From Zygaena filipendulae (lineage: Eukaryota > Arthropoda > Insecta > Lepidoptera > Zygaenidae), in the NCBI GenBank assembly GCA_907165275.2, contig OU015665.1, positions 2,914,001 to 2,978,000 on the forward strand: a DNA stretch of 64,000 nucleotides, in the 5' to 3' direction. The position numbers and the translations under genes were made by a program. Of the stretch, positions 36,801 through 51,800 are shown piece after piece (positions within the stretch are counted from its first letter, which is position 1; each line of letters opens with the position of its first letter). The notes beneath the pieces were generated by a model that did not search any database, was not told the origin of the DNA, and saw nothing but the letters and a program-made list of their open reading frames with translations.

Positions 36801-39800
36801 GTTCCAGCCCCATCACCGGACTCGCTTTCAAGTGAGTCATCACTAGCGATTCCTTGAGCCAATCTCTGATTTAATTGTACTTAATTAAAAAAAAAAATCT
36901 AAGTCAAATTCTAATTTCAAGTGTCTGAGTGTTGAGTACCCGATCGGTAATAAAATGATGTGATTCGAAATCACACACGCGCCTATACTAAACAAAGCTT
37001 GTACTGTGTTTCTATGCTAATACTAGCTGTTCACTGCGGTTTACCCCGCGTAAATTTCGGAGTTCTGGCGGGAATTCCGGAACAAAAGTACCCTATGTCA
37101 CTGACGATCACTCTAGCTTTCTGTAAGTGAAAGGATTTTCAAAATTCTTTCAGTAGATCCAGAGATTACCCCCTACAACCTCATAAACTCACAAACTTTA
37201 CCTCTATAATATTAGTATAGATTTTGGACATTGATTTCAGATCATTGCAAGAGAGGGCGACCCCATGTTGACTTGCTTAATAGTTTTACTGCCATCCTGC
37301 TCACTCTTGCAGATCTTTCTATGTCCATCAATGTCACTGAGAAATATAAGTCTTCTGAAAACTATATTATTCAGTTAATTTTCGGTATTTTAGTAATTGA
37401 TACATTAATTGCAAACGGCTTTCGTGTAGGAACGTGAATTTTTAATTTAAAATTAGTTCGCTAACTTAGAGGGACTCTACATCGCACTAGCGAAGTTTTT
37501 TCTTTGCGCGGCATGTACATATAGCGTTGGAAGTATATGTCGGGGAGTCCGTTTCTACACAGGAAGTCTGTTGAAGGGGCAGAGCTGTTCTAGTTCCGCC
37601 CCGCGTCGTTGAAGCAATCTGGGTGCCATTCAGGTGAAATGGCGATTATGGATACTGTCATGCCGGGAGGCAGTCATCCCACGGTAGGGGTTTGGTGGTT
37701 CTCCCCTGATGGGAATGGCACTGCTCCCGTGCGAGGAGGCTGAAATGCCTCACAGGTACTTCCCATGGTTATTCCCGTGGTATTACAGAGTCTGATCAGC
37801 TCTGGTTTGGGGGATCGCAAGGGGTCCCCCGGTTGATGGTACTGAAGGATACCTCAACCCCACTGTTGTAGAAGCATTGACTCCCTTTTGCAAAAGTTAT
37901 GCTTGATATTTGAAATTTGTTTGTGCCCTGTGGATTCACCTGCGGGAAATCTTTTTAAGATTCCGCACCCAAAGGGTAAAACGGGACCCTATTACTAAGA
38001 CTTCGCTGTCCGTCCGTCCGTCTGTACGTCTGTCACTAGGCTGTTTCTCATCAACCGTGATAGTTAGACAGTTGAAATTTTCACAGGTGATGTATTTCTA
38101 TTGCCGCTATAACATCAAATACTAAAAAAAGAATAAAATATATATTTCAAGGGGGCTCCCATATAACAAACGTGATTTTTTTGCTCGTTTTTATATATAA
38201 TGGTACGGAATCCTTCGTGCGCGAGCCGACTCGCACTTGACCGGTTTTTATATAACAACTTTTTTTCCCAACATCTAATTTAAGTGAAACAATGCCTATA
38301 TGTTGCTTCAGGGTAGGCTTAATCTACCTGTGAAAACTGCATGCTAATCCGCTCATTAGGTTCGGAGCTTATCGCGAACAGACAGACGACAAACAGAAAA
38401 GAATAAAATTACTTTTTTATGCTTAGTACTCTTCCTTTATCGCGCCCTCTCAATTTTTGTCAAAAGTATTCAATGTAAAGAATCGCGGATTCTACTCTTT
38501 CATTTATTATAGTAGATTATAAAGAGGAAACATTTTTATTTTTTTTGTTTGTTTGTTACGATTCAGCTCAATAACTACTGGACTAAACAATTCAACATTG
38601 TTTTTCGATATTTTAAACCGGAAAAAAAGTTGAATGTTTTACATTGAATGTCAACTTTTTTTTAATCTGTCTTGTAGATTAATATAAAATATTGGACACA
38701 TATTTTTTCTTTTTTCAAGTAATCAAAAAATAACTTCACTAACCGGTGCTGCTAGTATGGCGGCTTATAGCGGTTAGTGACGTCACGAGCCCCCACCCTA
38801 AACTTTGGTGCGCTTACTCTGTATATTTTCATCCATTTGAAAAATCAAAAAATATGCGTCGATTGTTTTTTTATTTTCTGACGGACTAATTAGAATTTTG
38901 ATTTTCAAAAGTCGTCAACATCCCTATTTTGATCCTCCCGGAGCGTTACACGTGTCACCAGATAGTCTTCTATTCTATTCTATTCTATACGTCTTGTGTC
39001 CTCCCGCGGCGCAGGGGCACGGACAAGCTGTTCGTGGTGTCGCGCGCGAGCGTGACGGCGTGCTGGCTGGAGGCGGAGCGCCGCGTGGCGCTGCACGAGC
39101 TGGGCGCCGCGCCCGGGTGCTCCGTGCTCGCCGACCGGCACCGCCTCACCGTCGCCACCAGCGATGTGAGTATGATTATGATAAATGATAATGTTTACTG
39201 GACATTATCGCCACCTGGTGCCAAACTAAGCATAGCTTGTACTATGGGTATCAGACAACGGATATTTGTAATACTTGTGTACTTTGTTTTGTAAATACAT
39301 AATATACCTACAACTAGCGATTTTACCTGCGTTAATTTTGGAGATGCCGCTGGAATTCCGGGATAAAAGTATCCTATATTATTTTCTGTACCCCTGACAA
39401 CGTGCACCTATGTGAAATTGCACGATGATCGGTTGAGTACAGAGTATAGTTAAAGCGTGAAAGCGTAACAAAGTACTTTTTTCGAGACTTCCAACAATTA
39501 CTGTTATAATTTTAACCAATTTTCTCAAAACCTTAATAAATTATACACCTAAACCTTCCTCATGAATCACTCTACTTATTAGTCAAAACCGGATGAAAAT
39601 CCGTTCAGTTGTTTTTCAATTTATCGCGATCAGATACGGGGGCGTGCGGGACGGGGCGGAGGTCTTTGTTTTACAATATTTAGTGATGTAGTGATTGTAG
39701 TTTAATAAAAAATTACACTGGGTATGGATGATTTTATGCACAAAGTGTGATTAAAAAATGTTAACACAATATGTTAACAAATAACTAACTCCCTCGAAAA

Positions 39801-42800
39801 CTCTGCTCCAGCAAAAGTGTCCTTTGATAGTGTTACACGACTGTTCTGTTTTGTAACTGTCGGCCATTTTGTTCCACCGTTCCAGTGGGGATGTGGACTA
39901 CTTTTGAAAATCAAAATTCTAATTAGTTCGTCAGTTAGAAAATAAAAAAACAATAGACACGTATTTTTTGCTTTTTTAAATAAATTAAAATATACAGAGA
40001 TAAAGCGCATTAAAGTTCAAGCTGAGGGGGTCGTGACGTCACTAACCGCTAAAACCGCTATACAAACTATCAGAATAGTGACGTCACGCGAAATTTCAAC
40101 TCAATATATCGCCGTTATTTTTTGATTACGTAAAAAAGGAAAAAATACGTGTCCAATATTTTTTAATAATCTACAAGACTAAAAAATAAAAATTAATCGA
40201 CATGCCCATTCGTGCAGGCGATATACTGCTACACGACAGACGGCCGGGGCCCGTGCTACGCGCTGGAGGGCGAGAAGGTCCGTCTCAACTGCTTCCGCAG
40301 CTACCTGGTCATCACCACCAGGGAGGCGGCGGGCCGGGCGCTGGCCTCCACCAGCCACGCGCCCGCGCCCAGGTCCCACCACATCACCATACTGGACATA
40401 CAGAACAAGTTCATCGTTTTCTCGCACACGTTCGAGGAAACGGACGCGGTGATAACCGAATGGGGATCCTTCTATATCATCACGAAGAAAAAAGAGTTGA
40501 TATATTTGGACGAGAAGGACCTGCAGTCGAAGCTGTCGCTGTTGTTCAAGAAGAATCTGTACGACGTGGCGATACGGATAGCGAGCAGCCAGCACTACGA
40601 CGTGGAGGGGCTGACGGAGATCTACAAGCAGTACGGCGACCATCTGTATAGCAAGGTGAGTGCTTACGGCTAGTAATCGTATGTGCAGGTATTGACCCCT
40701 CGCTCAGTATTCACATAAAAAGTTCTAAAATATGAACTGTTCCCCTCGGTTTCGCCTGCGGTCATTTTGGAGTTCCCGCGGGAGTTCCAAGATAAAATAT
40801 ACGTATAAACGTTCCTCTTGAATCACTCTATGTATTAGTGAAAATGCATGAAAATCCGTCTATTCCGTCCGTTTTTGAGTTTATCGCGAACAGGCAGACC
40901 GACACGGCGCGACGAAGGACTTTTTTTTTTGTAATATGCAAGGATTCTGACAAAAATGGAGTTGCTCTGTATGATATGAAACAAAAGGAAGATTATTATG
41001 ATAGATTGTCATATGAAGACTCGGCGAATTCACCTGCTCGACTTTCGTGATTCCCTCGGGAACTCTTTGTACCTGTATAATATATCATTATGTTATTTGG
41101 TCTTCGATGCGTTTGTTTACATTTCCGGCATTGCTCTAAATCAAAAGAAAGGCATTGCAACGCCACCAGCTGGACGTAGTTTAATTATAAATTAGGTTAC
41201 ATTGATTTTTTTGCCGTCGAATCGTCAGTGCTACACGTGTTTTCTAGAACGACTTGCAAGGTGCGATAGGCTAGTCGACTTTTTTGTTTCCTGTACAATC
41301 TTCCCTGTGTAGTCATCAGTTCCACTCGTCATTTACCAGGGCGACTTGAAGGGGGCGATAGACCAGTACATCAAAACGATCGGCTGGCTGGAGACGTCGT
41401 ACGTGATACGGAAGTATCTCGAGTCGCGCCACCTGGAGCCGCTGGTGCAGTATCTGGAGGAGTTGCACAAGCAGGGGCACGCGGCCGAGAGCCACACCAC
41501 GCTGCTGCTCACTTGCTACGTGAAGATAGACCAGCACGACCAGCAGGGCAAGATGAAGAGCTTCATCAACTCCACGGAGAGAACCATCGACTTTGACGTG
41601 GAGGTCGCCATTAAGGTGAGCGGTGTTGGTTGTTGTGCTTGCGGTGTGAACACTGAACAGTGTACATGGGGTCCGTAAGAGACAAAGTCGATGGCCGCAC
41701 GGTCGAGCAGCGTTTTTACTAGACCCATGTAAATAAAAAGTAACATAATATACAACGTGTTAATGAATTAACTGAAAACCTGATACACCCCATTTAAAAA
41801 AATAAATAATAATATGATTAAAAGCAGAATTGACCTCTCTACAGTTTTATTATAAGTATAGATATTATAAATACCATTTCCACAGCACTGGTCAATATAA
41901 TTTTCCTAAACGGGTCGTATGTCTGAGCTAGGTCCCTAGTCTACAAAAGCCCGTCCCCTGTAGCCCCCCGCGCAAAGGTGCCCACGATGCTTGCTGCGTT
42001 GCCGCGTTGTATTGCAATGGACAACCTCTGCACAAGGAACGACCTGGACCGGGGGTCGCCGCCTCTCTCCCTTATTCGACGCCCGACCTTCCCAATAAAT
42101 TCCTTCGCGTCGGATCCCAAGCAACCCATCGTTTCGACTGCCAAATGGACAAATATATGGCTCTGCTCGAGCGCTGCGTATTTATCCCGCTTTTTAAGGG
42201 CTGCCATTTCGGCGGCTGCCCCTGTAGTTTTTGTCGTTCGCCCAAGATGGCTGGCGGCAAACGTGCGGACGCAGGTCGCGTCCCACGGCAAGCATCTTCC
42301 CCGACGCCAAGGCACCAAGGTCAAACCATCGGGCCTTTTACCATCAGTGCGGCTGAGACCCGGTGGCTCAGTAGTTGGGAGACCAGATGGTATTGTGTGA
42401 TATTGTACGACTTGCTTGTGCTGTGCTGTCGGAATTCACACAGGAACTCCAAAATAGTCCTTATAACATCAGCTAATTAGCAGTGAAAGTTCCTTAAAAA
42501 TTGGTCCAACCGTTTCGGAGATTAGCCGGAACAAACAGACAGACAGACAAAAAATAAAAAAAAAATTATTAGGTACCGTATATACTTCATATAATATGCA
42601 TTTGGTTAAAAGCTGTCAATTTGGAATTGCAAGCAGGCACTTTATTTATTTATATGTATATGTCGGAGAATGGCCATTTACTTAGTTATTTTATAACTAC
42701 TGATGCTAATTACTGATCTTGTGGACGTTATCGGGGTTCAATGCAAGCACAAATCAAGATATTCACTGTATATTATTGTTTTATTTATTTAACACAACAA

Positions 42801-45800
42801 TCTAATAGTTTACTATGATATTAATTATTAGCAAATATTATTAAAGAATTTATATCCGAGCAGCAGGTTCGCGACACAGATCTAACTTAGCCCAATGTAA
42901 CGTAATTCCCACAATAATGATCCTCCTCGAACTCACACCATCCTTCTTATAGTAACCCCTCTCCGGGCAACGTTAAGATCGCGCCTCGACCCTGCTCTAG
43001 GCTAGTCCTCTGCTCTCATTGGATATTTAAATGACGTGATACTGTAAATACAATCTCTGATTGGATGTGTATGACGTGGTACTAAATACAATACAATGAT
43101 TGTTAGAAAATAATAAGATTTACATAATGGCAAAGTACTTTTGGTTATAAAATAAACGATCAACTCGTTTCAAACTACTTCCTCCGACATATAGATGTAT
43201 ATATGGATCTCCCCCGGGGGGCGCAGGTGGTCCGGCAGGTGAGCGTCGACGACGCGCTGTCGCTGGCCGCCAACTACGGCCGCCACGACTGGTACCTGCG
43301 GCTGGCGCTGGACGACAAGAAGGCGTACGCGCAGGCGCTGGCCTACGTCGCGCGGCTCGCGTTCGACGACGCCGAGCTGTACCTGCGCCGCTACGGGCAC
43401 CGCCTGCTGCAGCACGAGCCCGACGACACCACCGACCTACTCATACGTGAGACATTGACAGATTTTCTTTTGGAATGAAGTTCCTCATGGAGCGTTGCCC
43501 AGGGGTACCTTAGCCGGCAAAAACGTACGTAACGTTAAAAAAAAACGTGAGATTTTTTTTGTATAGTCTATTTATGAGAAAAAGAGCTTTTGGTGGGATT
43601 TTAGCGGTGACGGTCGTGTCAGTTTTATTTCTTTGTTTTGCAAATTTGTTTATCGTTTATTTGTGTGAAAGTGGTGGATTTTGGATAATAATGATCCACT
43701 TTGTTCCTATCTGGTCTTCCACGACACAAGATATTTTTTTTTATCAAGCCTATCGTGTGAGGCTTAATGTAAATAACTTCAGAAGAAGAAAAATACTACT
43801 GAATTGGCTGTATGGACCTGGCTTCCTTTGCCTTTCCCATTGGAGTAAATTTAACAAAAAAAATGTATATCGCCAGAGTTGTGCACGGGCTACGTGCCCC
43901 ACGAGAGCGCGGCGCGGGCGGGGCAGGCGGAGGGCGAGGAGGAGTGCCGCGCGCGGCCCGACGACTTCATCTACATGTTCCTCGGCGACTCGCAGCGGCT
44001 GATCCGCTTCCTGGAGCGGGTCACCGCGCTCGACCCGCGCCGCTCCAAGGTCGTCTACAACACGCTCGTCGAACACTACATACACGTGTGGTGAGTTGCG
44101 ACCTTGCCATACAGCATCCGAACGGCTGCCCTACGAAAAAACAAAGAACAAATTTTACAGGAGGAACAAAAAAATCGGAAATCGCTCTATTTAAAACCAA
44201 CCTTTCATAGTTTGAGGATTTTCTTAATTTTAATTTCTTTTAGACAAGCCTTTTTGATGGTTGTGAGTATTCAGCAAGCAAAAATACAAAAAAAAAATCA
44301 TTTCAAAAAAATGACAGTTGCTCTGTTTTGCCGTAGAGCAGCCGCCAAGTGACGCCGCCGCTGGCTTATAAAAATCATATCTTCGGAAAAAAATTGAAAA
44401 CAATTGATATCTGCCAAATTATGATACATTGCCCTAATCGTTTTATTTTTTAAATAAATAATGGCTTAAAGTGTTATTTTTGTAGAAGATTGGCGTGACT
44501 TTTTATATTATATTTAAATTGTTTTTGTTGTTGTATAATTGACGTAAAATGTTAAGAAAGAATTATTAAGTATTTTGACAAAATATTATTTCTTTTGGAA
44601 ATACCTAATTTATAATCACATAAAGCTTTTCGAAGCTTTTGAAGTGTATAAATTACGAAAATATAACTACCTAATTATTTATAATTAAAATGCACATTTT
44701 CATTTGTTCCCTTTTTGTATTTTATATTTTTGTTGTACTTGTATGTGTTTCATTCCCAGGGCGAAATCGTCTGGCGAAGAAAAGTCGAAATATGAAGAGA
44801 AAGTCATGACCCTCCTGCAAGACCCCAACGTGGATTACGACAAAGATCAAACGCTAGTTATATGTCAGATGCTGGGCTTCAAAAATGGCATACTATATTT
44901 GTATGAGGAAAGCAAATTGTGAGTGGTTAGATCCTTAGAAAAATAATAATACATAAAAACAAACTATATTCGAATTCAATTTAAACTACATACAAACTGC
45001 ACCCGTTAGTGACGTCACGCTAAATTTCAATTCAATGTATCGTTTTTATTTTTTTATAACGCAATAAAAGATAAAAGTACGTGTTCAATATTGTTGTCTG
45101 CAGGCCAGCGACACTCCCTTGAAGCAAAAGTTACTATAGATTTATGCGTGAACTTCTTTACCAACTTTGGAATACTTAACCAAATTTCTATGACCGCGTT
45201 ATACATTACATTGGTAAGGTTGGCACGTAATGCTTTCATAGATCGGTTCAGCGATTTGTATGGAAGTGCCTACTCTTAACTCTCAGTGGTTGTCTGTTGG
45301 TCGTCAGATGGCGCGCGCAAGTGGCGCTGCACCTGCGCGCCGGCGAGGCGGAGGCGGCGCTGGGCGTGTGCCGGCGGCGCGGCGCCGCCTGCCCGCGGCT
45401 GTGGCTCGACGTGCTGTGGGCGCGCCCGCCGCCGCGCTGCCTGCCCGAGCTGCTCACCGTCATCGGTACGCCGCGCGCCGCGCCGTACGCTGACCACTAC
45501 GCACGCACACGCACGCACACGCACACACACGCACGCACGCACGCACACACACACACACACACACGCACGCGCACACACATACTAACTATTTCACACCAAA
45601 TGTAGATACATATATTTAAAGGCACACGACCTTTGCCATTAGGTACACATTGGCTCGAACGTGTTTTCTCACGTAAAGAAAACTCATTTGTGATTTTCTT
45701 TAAAAAAAACCGTCCAAGTGCGATTCGGACTTGCGCACGAAGCATTCCGTATCATTATAAAAACGCCAAAAAAATCATGTGTGTTGTATTGGAGCCGCCC

Positions 45801-48800
45801 CCCTTAAATATTTGTATTATTTTAATTTAATTATTTATTTTTAAAGTCAACGAAATAACGATATTTTAACAAAATATTCTGTGAATATTTCAAACGTCTA
45901 CCTGTTGCCGTTATCAATATCGAGCAAAACGAGCAAAAAATCCCTTTTGTTATATGCGAGCCCCCTTAAGTATTTATTTTATTGTGTTTTTTTAGTATTT
46001 GTTATTAAAGCGGCAATAGAAATACATCATCTGTGAAAATTTCAACTGTCTAACTATCACGGTTCATGACAGTGACAGACGTACAGACGGACGAACGGAC
46101 AGCGAAGTCTTAGTAATAGGGTCCTGTTTTACCTTCTGGGTACGGAATCCTAAAAAAGAGAACCCTGTTAAAGTTCTCGTCAGGTCTTCCTGCCTAGCTA
46201 AGATGCGCGCCATGATATGTTTATCGAAGGAAAGATAAAATTGTCGACACGACAAATATTTGTGGGCGTCCAAGCAAAAAAGTGCTGTAGTGGGGTATTG
46301 AGTTAAGACTAGATTCGGTTAAACATTTTTTACCACTGGTAGACAAAACGATATATTATGTCGACGAGAATCGATAAAATGGCTCGATAAAATTTTATCA
46401 TGTTGCGCATCCTAGCTCCACTGGTCTACTATCGATTCGGAACGTGCCTTTTATGGCAGTCCACAGACAGTCATTCCAACTTAGTTCTGACAACCTGCTG
46501 ACGGTTAAAAGTGTTTGTACCAACCGATCCTTGATAAAAAAAAATTATTTGAATTTACAATCTAGAGCAGTCTTTCTCAAAGTGGACGATAACGCCCCCT
46601 TGTGGACATTGGAGACCTAGAGGGGGGCGTTAAAGAGCCCAGATAAAAATGGGAGGCGTTGGCGTGGTTTAGGGGGCGATGGTTGATTTGTAATTCGATT
46701 TACTTTATATTTTAAAAATCACTAAAATGAAATCCTACCTACTACTCAATATCGAATAATTAGTTATTAGTTAGCTGCTCACTAAAAAGAGCATGTTACC
46801 GAACGAGGCGGCGACTTAAGACTGTTTTTGAGTAAAATCGAACCTGATTTCAACAAACTTGTTAAAAATCATCAAATCCATCCACACATTAGATTAGTTT
46901 TGAAACTAAAATTGATTACCTATCTAATGTTTCTTTTAATTTGATAAAAATATATTCTTAATATTATAAAATGCGTCTTAATTGCTATCACTGGTAAAAA
47001 TGTCTAGTTTAGAATGTAAGTTTAAACACCAGCACCGACTAATAGTACTTAATAGCTTACTAAATTATATAGGTAATGAAATTGTTTTTTTTTTTTTTAG
47101 TTTTAGGATTGAATAAAAAATGGGAAGCGCTGAGAAATAATTAATTTTCAAAGGGGGCGGTAAAAGAAATAAGTTTGAGAATCACTGATCTAGAGTGTTG
47201 GGGTTGGTGTTACAGGCAAATTAGTCACGGTGAGTTTGGTTCCAGTAGTAGTGACAGCCGGTGGTAGCAGGTGTAGGCGCTGACAAATAAATTAGTCATG
47301 TCCGGCAGGAAATATTGACGTGACGTGTTATTTCACTTCAACAGGCAATGAAAAGCTGCTGTCGCCTATTCTAGTCATCGATTGTCTCGCTAGCACCCCG
47401 ACGTACACCCTGGGGGATGTTCGCAAGTAAGTCCTTGTTGCCGATTGGGTACCTACTGACTTGCTACTACTAATTTTTGAATTATTTACCTATATTTATT
47501 TTTATAAAATAATGTGTCATTTTTTTATAGTTTTTAGTGAAGCGTCTCATCGAATTTTGTATAATTTGATGAAGGTTGATATACAAAAAAAAAACATTAG
47601 GTATTTATTAAAGGTTGTACGGATTATATAATTTGATGAAGGTTGATATACAAAAAAAAAAAACATTCTTTATTAAAGGTTGTAAGGATTATCAGTTTCT
47701 TTTTCCAATTTAATGTCCTATATTTATTTCGTTAGTGGGGTAAACTGAGCGAAGCGCTGCCCGTGCGGGGCGTGTTCGAGGTCACCTTTGATATTTTGTC
47801 CATTACAGTTTATTTTTTCCGATAGTAATAAAAATGGAATGTAATAACAATAGTAAGTGTCGGCGACCGTGTGCGTGTGCGTGTGCTTGGGGTCGGCTAG
47901 GTACCTGTCGAGCGTGGTGCGCGCGGAGGGCGAGACGGCGGCGCGCGAGGGCGCGCTGGCGGCCAAGTACCGCGCGGAGAGCGCGCGCGGCAAGGCGCAC
48001 GTGGCGGCGCTGCGCCGGCAGCCGGTCGTGTTCCAGAGCTCGCGCTGCGCCGCCTGCAGCCGCCCGCTCGAGCTGCCCACCGTGCACTTCCTGTGCCAGC
48101 ACTCCTACCACCAGCAGTCAGTGGCCCGCTTGTCTGGCTAGTCAGCCTACTAATGTCGTAAATGGGAAAGTGTGGATGTTTGGATGTTTGTTACTCAATC
48201 GGACGCAGATAAGCAATAACATGTTAACCCACAAAATTAAGTTATTGCTTCTGAACGATTTATTGAGAGTTAGGGAACGTTTTTTAATTATGTGTTTACC
48301 TTATTACGTTGTTTAAGTATGTAACTAAATATTGAACATAAAAAATGTTGACAGAAATCGGCGCTATAATTTAAAAACACGATTTACTCAAAATTTCTCC
48401 ATTGTCGGTTAACACACTATTGCTTATCTATGTCCAATCACGCAGAAACGGCTGAACGGATTTGGATGAAATTTGGCATGCACTTTGTCAGGGGTACAGA
48501 GATGGACAATAGGGTACTTTTTATCCCGCAATTCCCGCGGCAACTCCGCAGTTACCGTGGGTGAAACCGCGGGACACAGCTAGTAAATCATAAATAATTT
48601 GCATAAAACATAGTTTGTTATGGTGGTACATTTAAAAAATAAAATGGTCCTAATGTCTTGTCATTGGGTGACATGAAAAATATAAATTTAATTTAGGAAA
48701 TTATATTATTAAATTCGTTACAAATATTACAAACAAAAAGATAAAATTTCATTTTATAATCAATGTCCAATGCGCTACACACTCCATAGCCGCGCTGTGC

Positions 48801-51800
48801 CTGCTATATTGCACTAATCTAACTACATAGACTAACATACATGTGGGCATCCAAGCAAAAAGATGCCAATTCTCGCCATTTAGTTTCCACGAATTTAATT
48901 GATTATAATTATTAGGTATTAATACTTATATGCTCGATTTTCTACAGTTTTATGCATCTTAATCTACAATATCTACCTATGTAACAAGCAGGTGGAAGTG
49001 TTTTGTTTTCGTTCAAACTTTTGAAATGCTTTTTCTCAAATTGGCTACTTGACAAAAAATTTTTTTTAGTCCATCGTGTAGATTAGTAAAAAATATTGGA
49101 CACGTATTTTTGCTTTTTTTACGTACTCAAAAAATAACAGAGATACATTGAGTTGAAATTTCGCGTGACGTCACAATTCAGTGCGGTTTGTATGGCGCTT
49201 ATAATGAATATTGACGTCACGAGCCCCCCACCCTAAACTTTAATGCGCTTTATCTATGTTCATTTTCATTAAATTGAAAAAGCAAAAAATACGTGTCTAT
49301 TATTTTTTTATTTTCTAACTGACGGACTAATTAGAATTTTGATATTCATACCTTGGAGAATACCCAATTAAGCTTTTTCAGAATTTCAACTTTAAATTTG
49401 AAATGTCTGATAAAAAAAATGTGCTAGTTTTGAATGTTTTTTCAATTCTTACTATCAATTGACTATTCTAGATACCGAATCTACTTAGTCTTAACTCAAT
49501 ATTGACCTTTATGTGTGGACGCCCACTTATTATAAATGTGAAAGTTTGTGTAGATAGATGTTTGTTACTCAATTACCCGAGAACTGCTGGACGGAATTGG
49601 ATGTCGAAACCACGTTAATATGCATATTATGAACGCGAATGTGAGTTTTCACGCCTTAACTACCGAAACGATCATCATGAAATATTGCAAATATAAACTT
49701 AGGTAGCTGTAAGTTTTTCGTATAAATATAAAAAAATAAGATTGCGTAGATATCAGTCTGTGATCCTACAGTAAAAAAGTAACGTTGTGTGCGCGTGCGC
49801 AGCTGCTTCCAGAGCTACACGGAGTCGGAGGAGTGCCCGGCGTGCTCGCCGCAGCGCCGCAGCGAGCCGCCGCCGCGCTCCGCCGAGGCGCTGCACGCGC
49901 GCCTGCGCACCGACCCCGACCCGTGAGTAGCCGCCCCACTGCGCCCCGCCTCTTGCCCGCCCCGCCCCGCCCCGACTCGCCCCCTGCCCACTCCGACTCG
50001 CCCCCTGCCCGCCCTGCCCCAACTTGCCCCGACCTGCCCCGCCCGGTAAATATACATAAATATAACTGGCGGTGTTATGGCACAGTTGCGATATCTTCCA
50101 GATAACCGTTATGTCAAAGGAATAAATATAAAATAGTAGGTACTTACCTACTGATATAATTACGATTTAACTCGGCTAAGGGAATGGTTTTTTTTCACCG
50201 TTTACTTTCTTTTGAACCAACTTCAAAAAAGGAGGTTTTTTGCTTCCAGTAAAATGTGGTCAATACAAAAAATCATATAGGTAGGTACCTACTACAAACC
50301 GGTCATTGCGAGTAACGCAAGTGTACCTACATTGTTATCAGCTGTGAATGTACTTTAATGATACTATGTACTTAGGTAACATTAAATGTTGCCGATTTAA
50401 TCTTACGTTATCTGTTTTGTCGGTTACATTTATCACTGGTTGTAAAATATAATCAAGCCAGTATTATCAATGTACCTACTAGGTACCTAGCTAATCTTTT
50501 ATCATTAGTTTTTGTGAGTTTAGTTTTTTTTTTATTTGTTGTTATTACTTACTGATCATGATTCCACCGTTCTCTTGGTGTTTTAAAAATACATGCGACG
50601 ACAGGTAGGTATGAAGGGGTTTCCTTTGCTTTATTCTTTTCCTTTTTTTTTGATTACGTAGGTACGGTGGTTTTTCTATTTTATATTCATAAAGTTGCAA
50701 TTTTTACTATTCTTATTTTATGAAGCTGTCTAGCCATAACGAAGTGTCCGACGCATAAAGCATAATTATGAAAATAAACCGCATCGCAACCGCAAAACGG
50801 ATTGAATTTTCGGTACCCAGGATACTTACATGAGATTAGTTGTTCAAGCTGGGATATCTATGTAGATAGACTAGTAAGGTAACAAGCTAGTAACACTAGC
50901 CCCATGACTGTAGGCAAAAGTAGCTTTTATTTATCCAATCGGCCAGTAAGAAAGCATCTTGTGAACCGTTTAAGCTAGTGTCATTTCAGGGCTGTGCAAA
51001 ATTGAGCATTATGTGTTTGTCGTAAGCTAAGAATAGCTAAAAATAGAATAGCAAGAATAAATACTGGACATTGGACTTTAATAGTTTCGCTTTCATCAGA
51101 ACTTACTCGTTGAGCTTTCAGGGTATAGCAGGATAAGCACAGTGGATCGGCCCTCGTATTACGGTAACCGATGAATACTTAGATATCGGTATCGCCTTGA
51201 TATACAAACACAATTGATATGAGTTTCGCCGCAGTACTCCGCTCTGACCTTGAGATATGTAATATGTATGCCATATATGGGGGTCGATTCGCTATGCTTT
51301 TACTGCTATTATACCCTTTGTCTGTGGAGGGTAGAGGTAAGGAGCACCACCGGGAATAAGCTGAAAAAGTGTCCAAAGAAATCCAGGCAATTAGAACTCA
51401 ATAACTCACCACAATATATATATATATATAGAGCGTTGCTTGAGAAAATGGATATCATTGTTGAAGTTATTAATAGGTACTCTTTGATTAGTGACTACGT
51501 GTTGACTAGTGTACCTACTTAGTTCGTTATTTTATATTCTTGACTTTATTTGAAACTTTAAAAAAAAATCGAACAATAATGGGAAAAGTTTGTGGAATGA
51601 AAAGTTGCCCAAGTAGGCGGAAATTGAAAATTAAAGAAAAGTGGAAGTAGAATAACTTTTGGCGCCATCTTTAAAATTCATCGTTAGCCACCGTAGCGCC
51701 GCCACTATTTGATGCTTCTCGACGGACACGTTTCATACACCGAGATGGTTCTCCTTATCTCTACCCTCCATACCTTTGAAAAATGGAATGAAATACAAAA

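Noticed and set aside
41978..42480. Plus-strand ORFs of 140-157 codons as genes
   Set aside because: They lie opposite the minus-strand retroelement frame, which has the family pattern.
45276..45605. Several overlapping ORFs on both strands
   Set aside because: Produced by the GC-rich VPS11 exon 12 and the CA/CG microsatellite; only one frame joins the flanking exons.
47803..48316. ORFs of 94-160 codons over VPS11 exon 14
   Set aside because: All but the VPS11 frame are shadows of the GC-rich exon; the true frame holds the RING cysteines.
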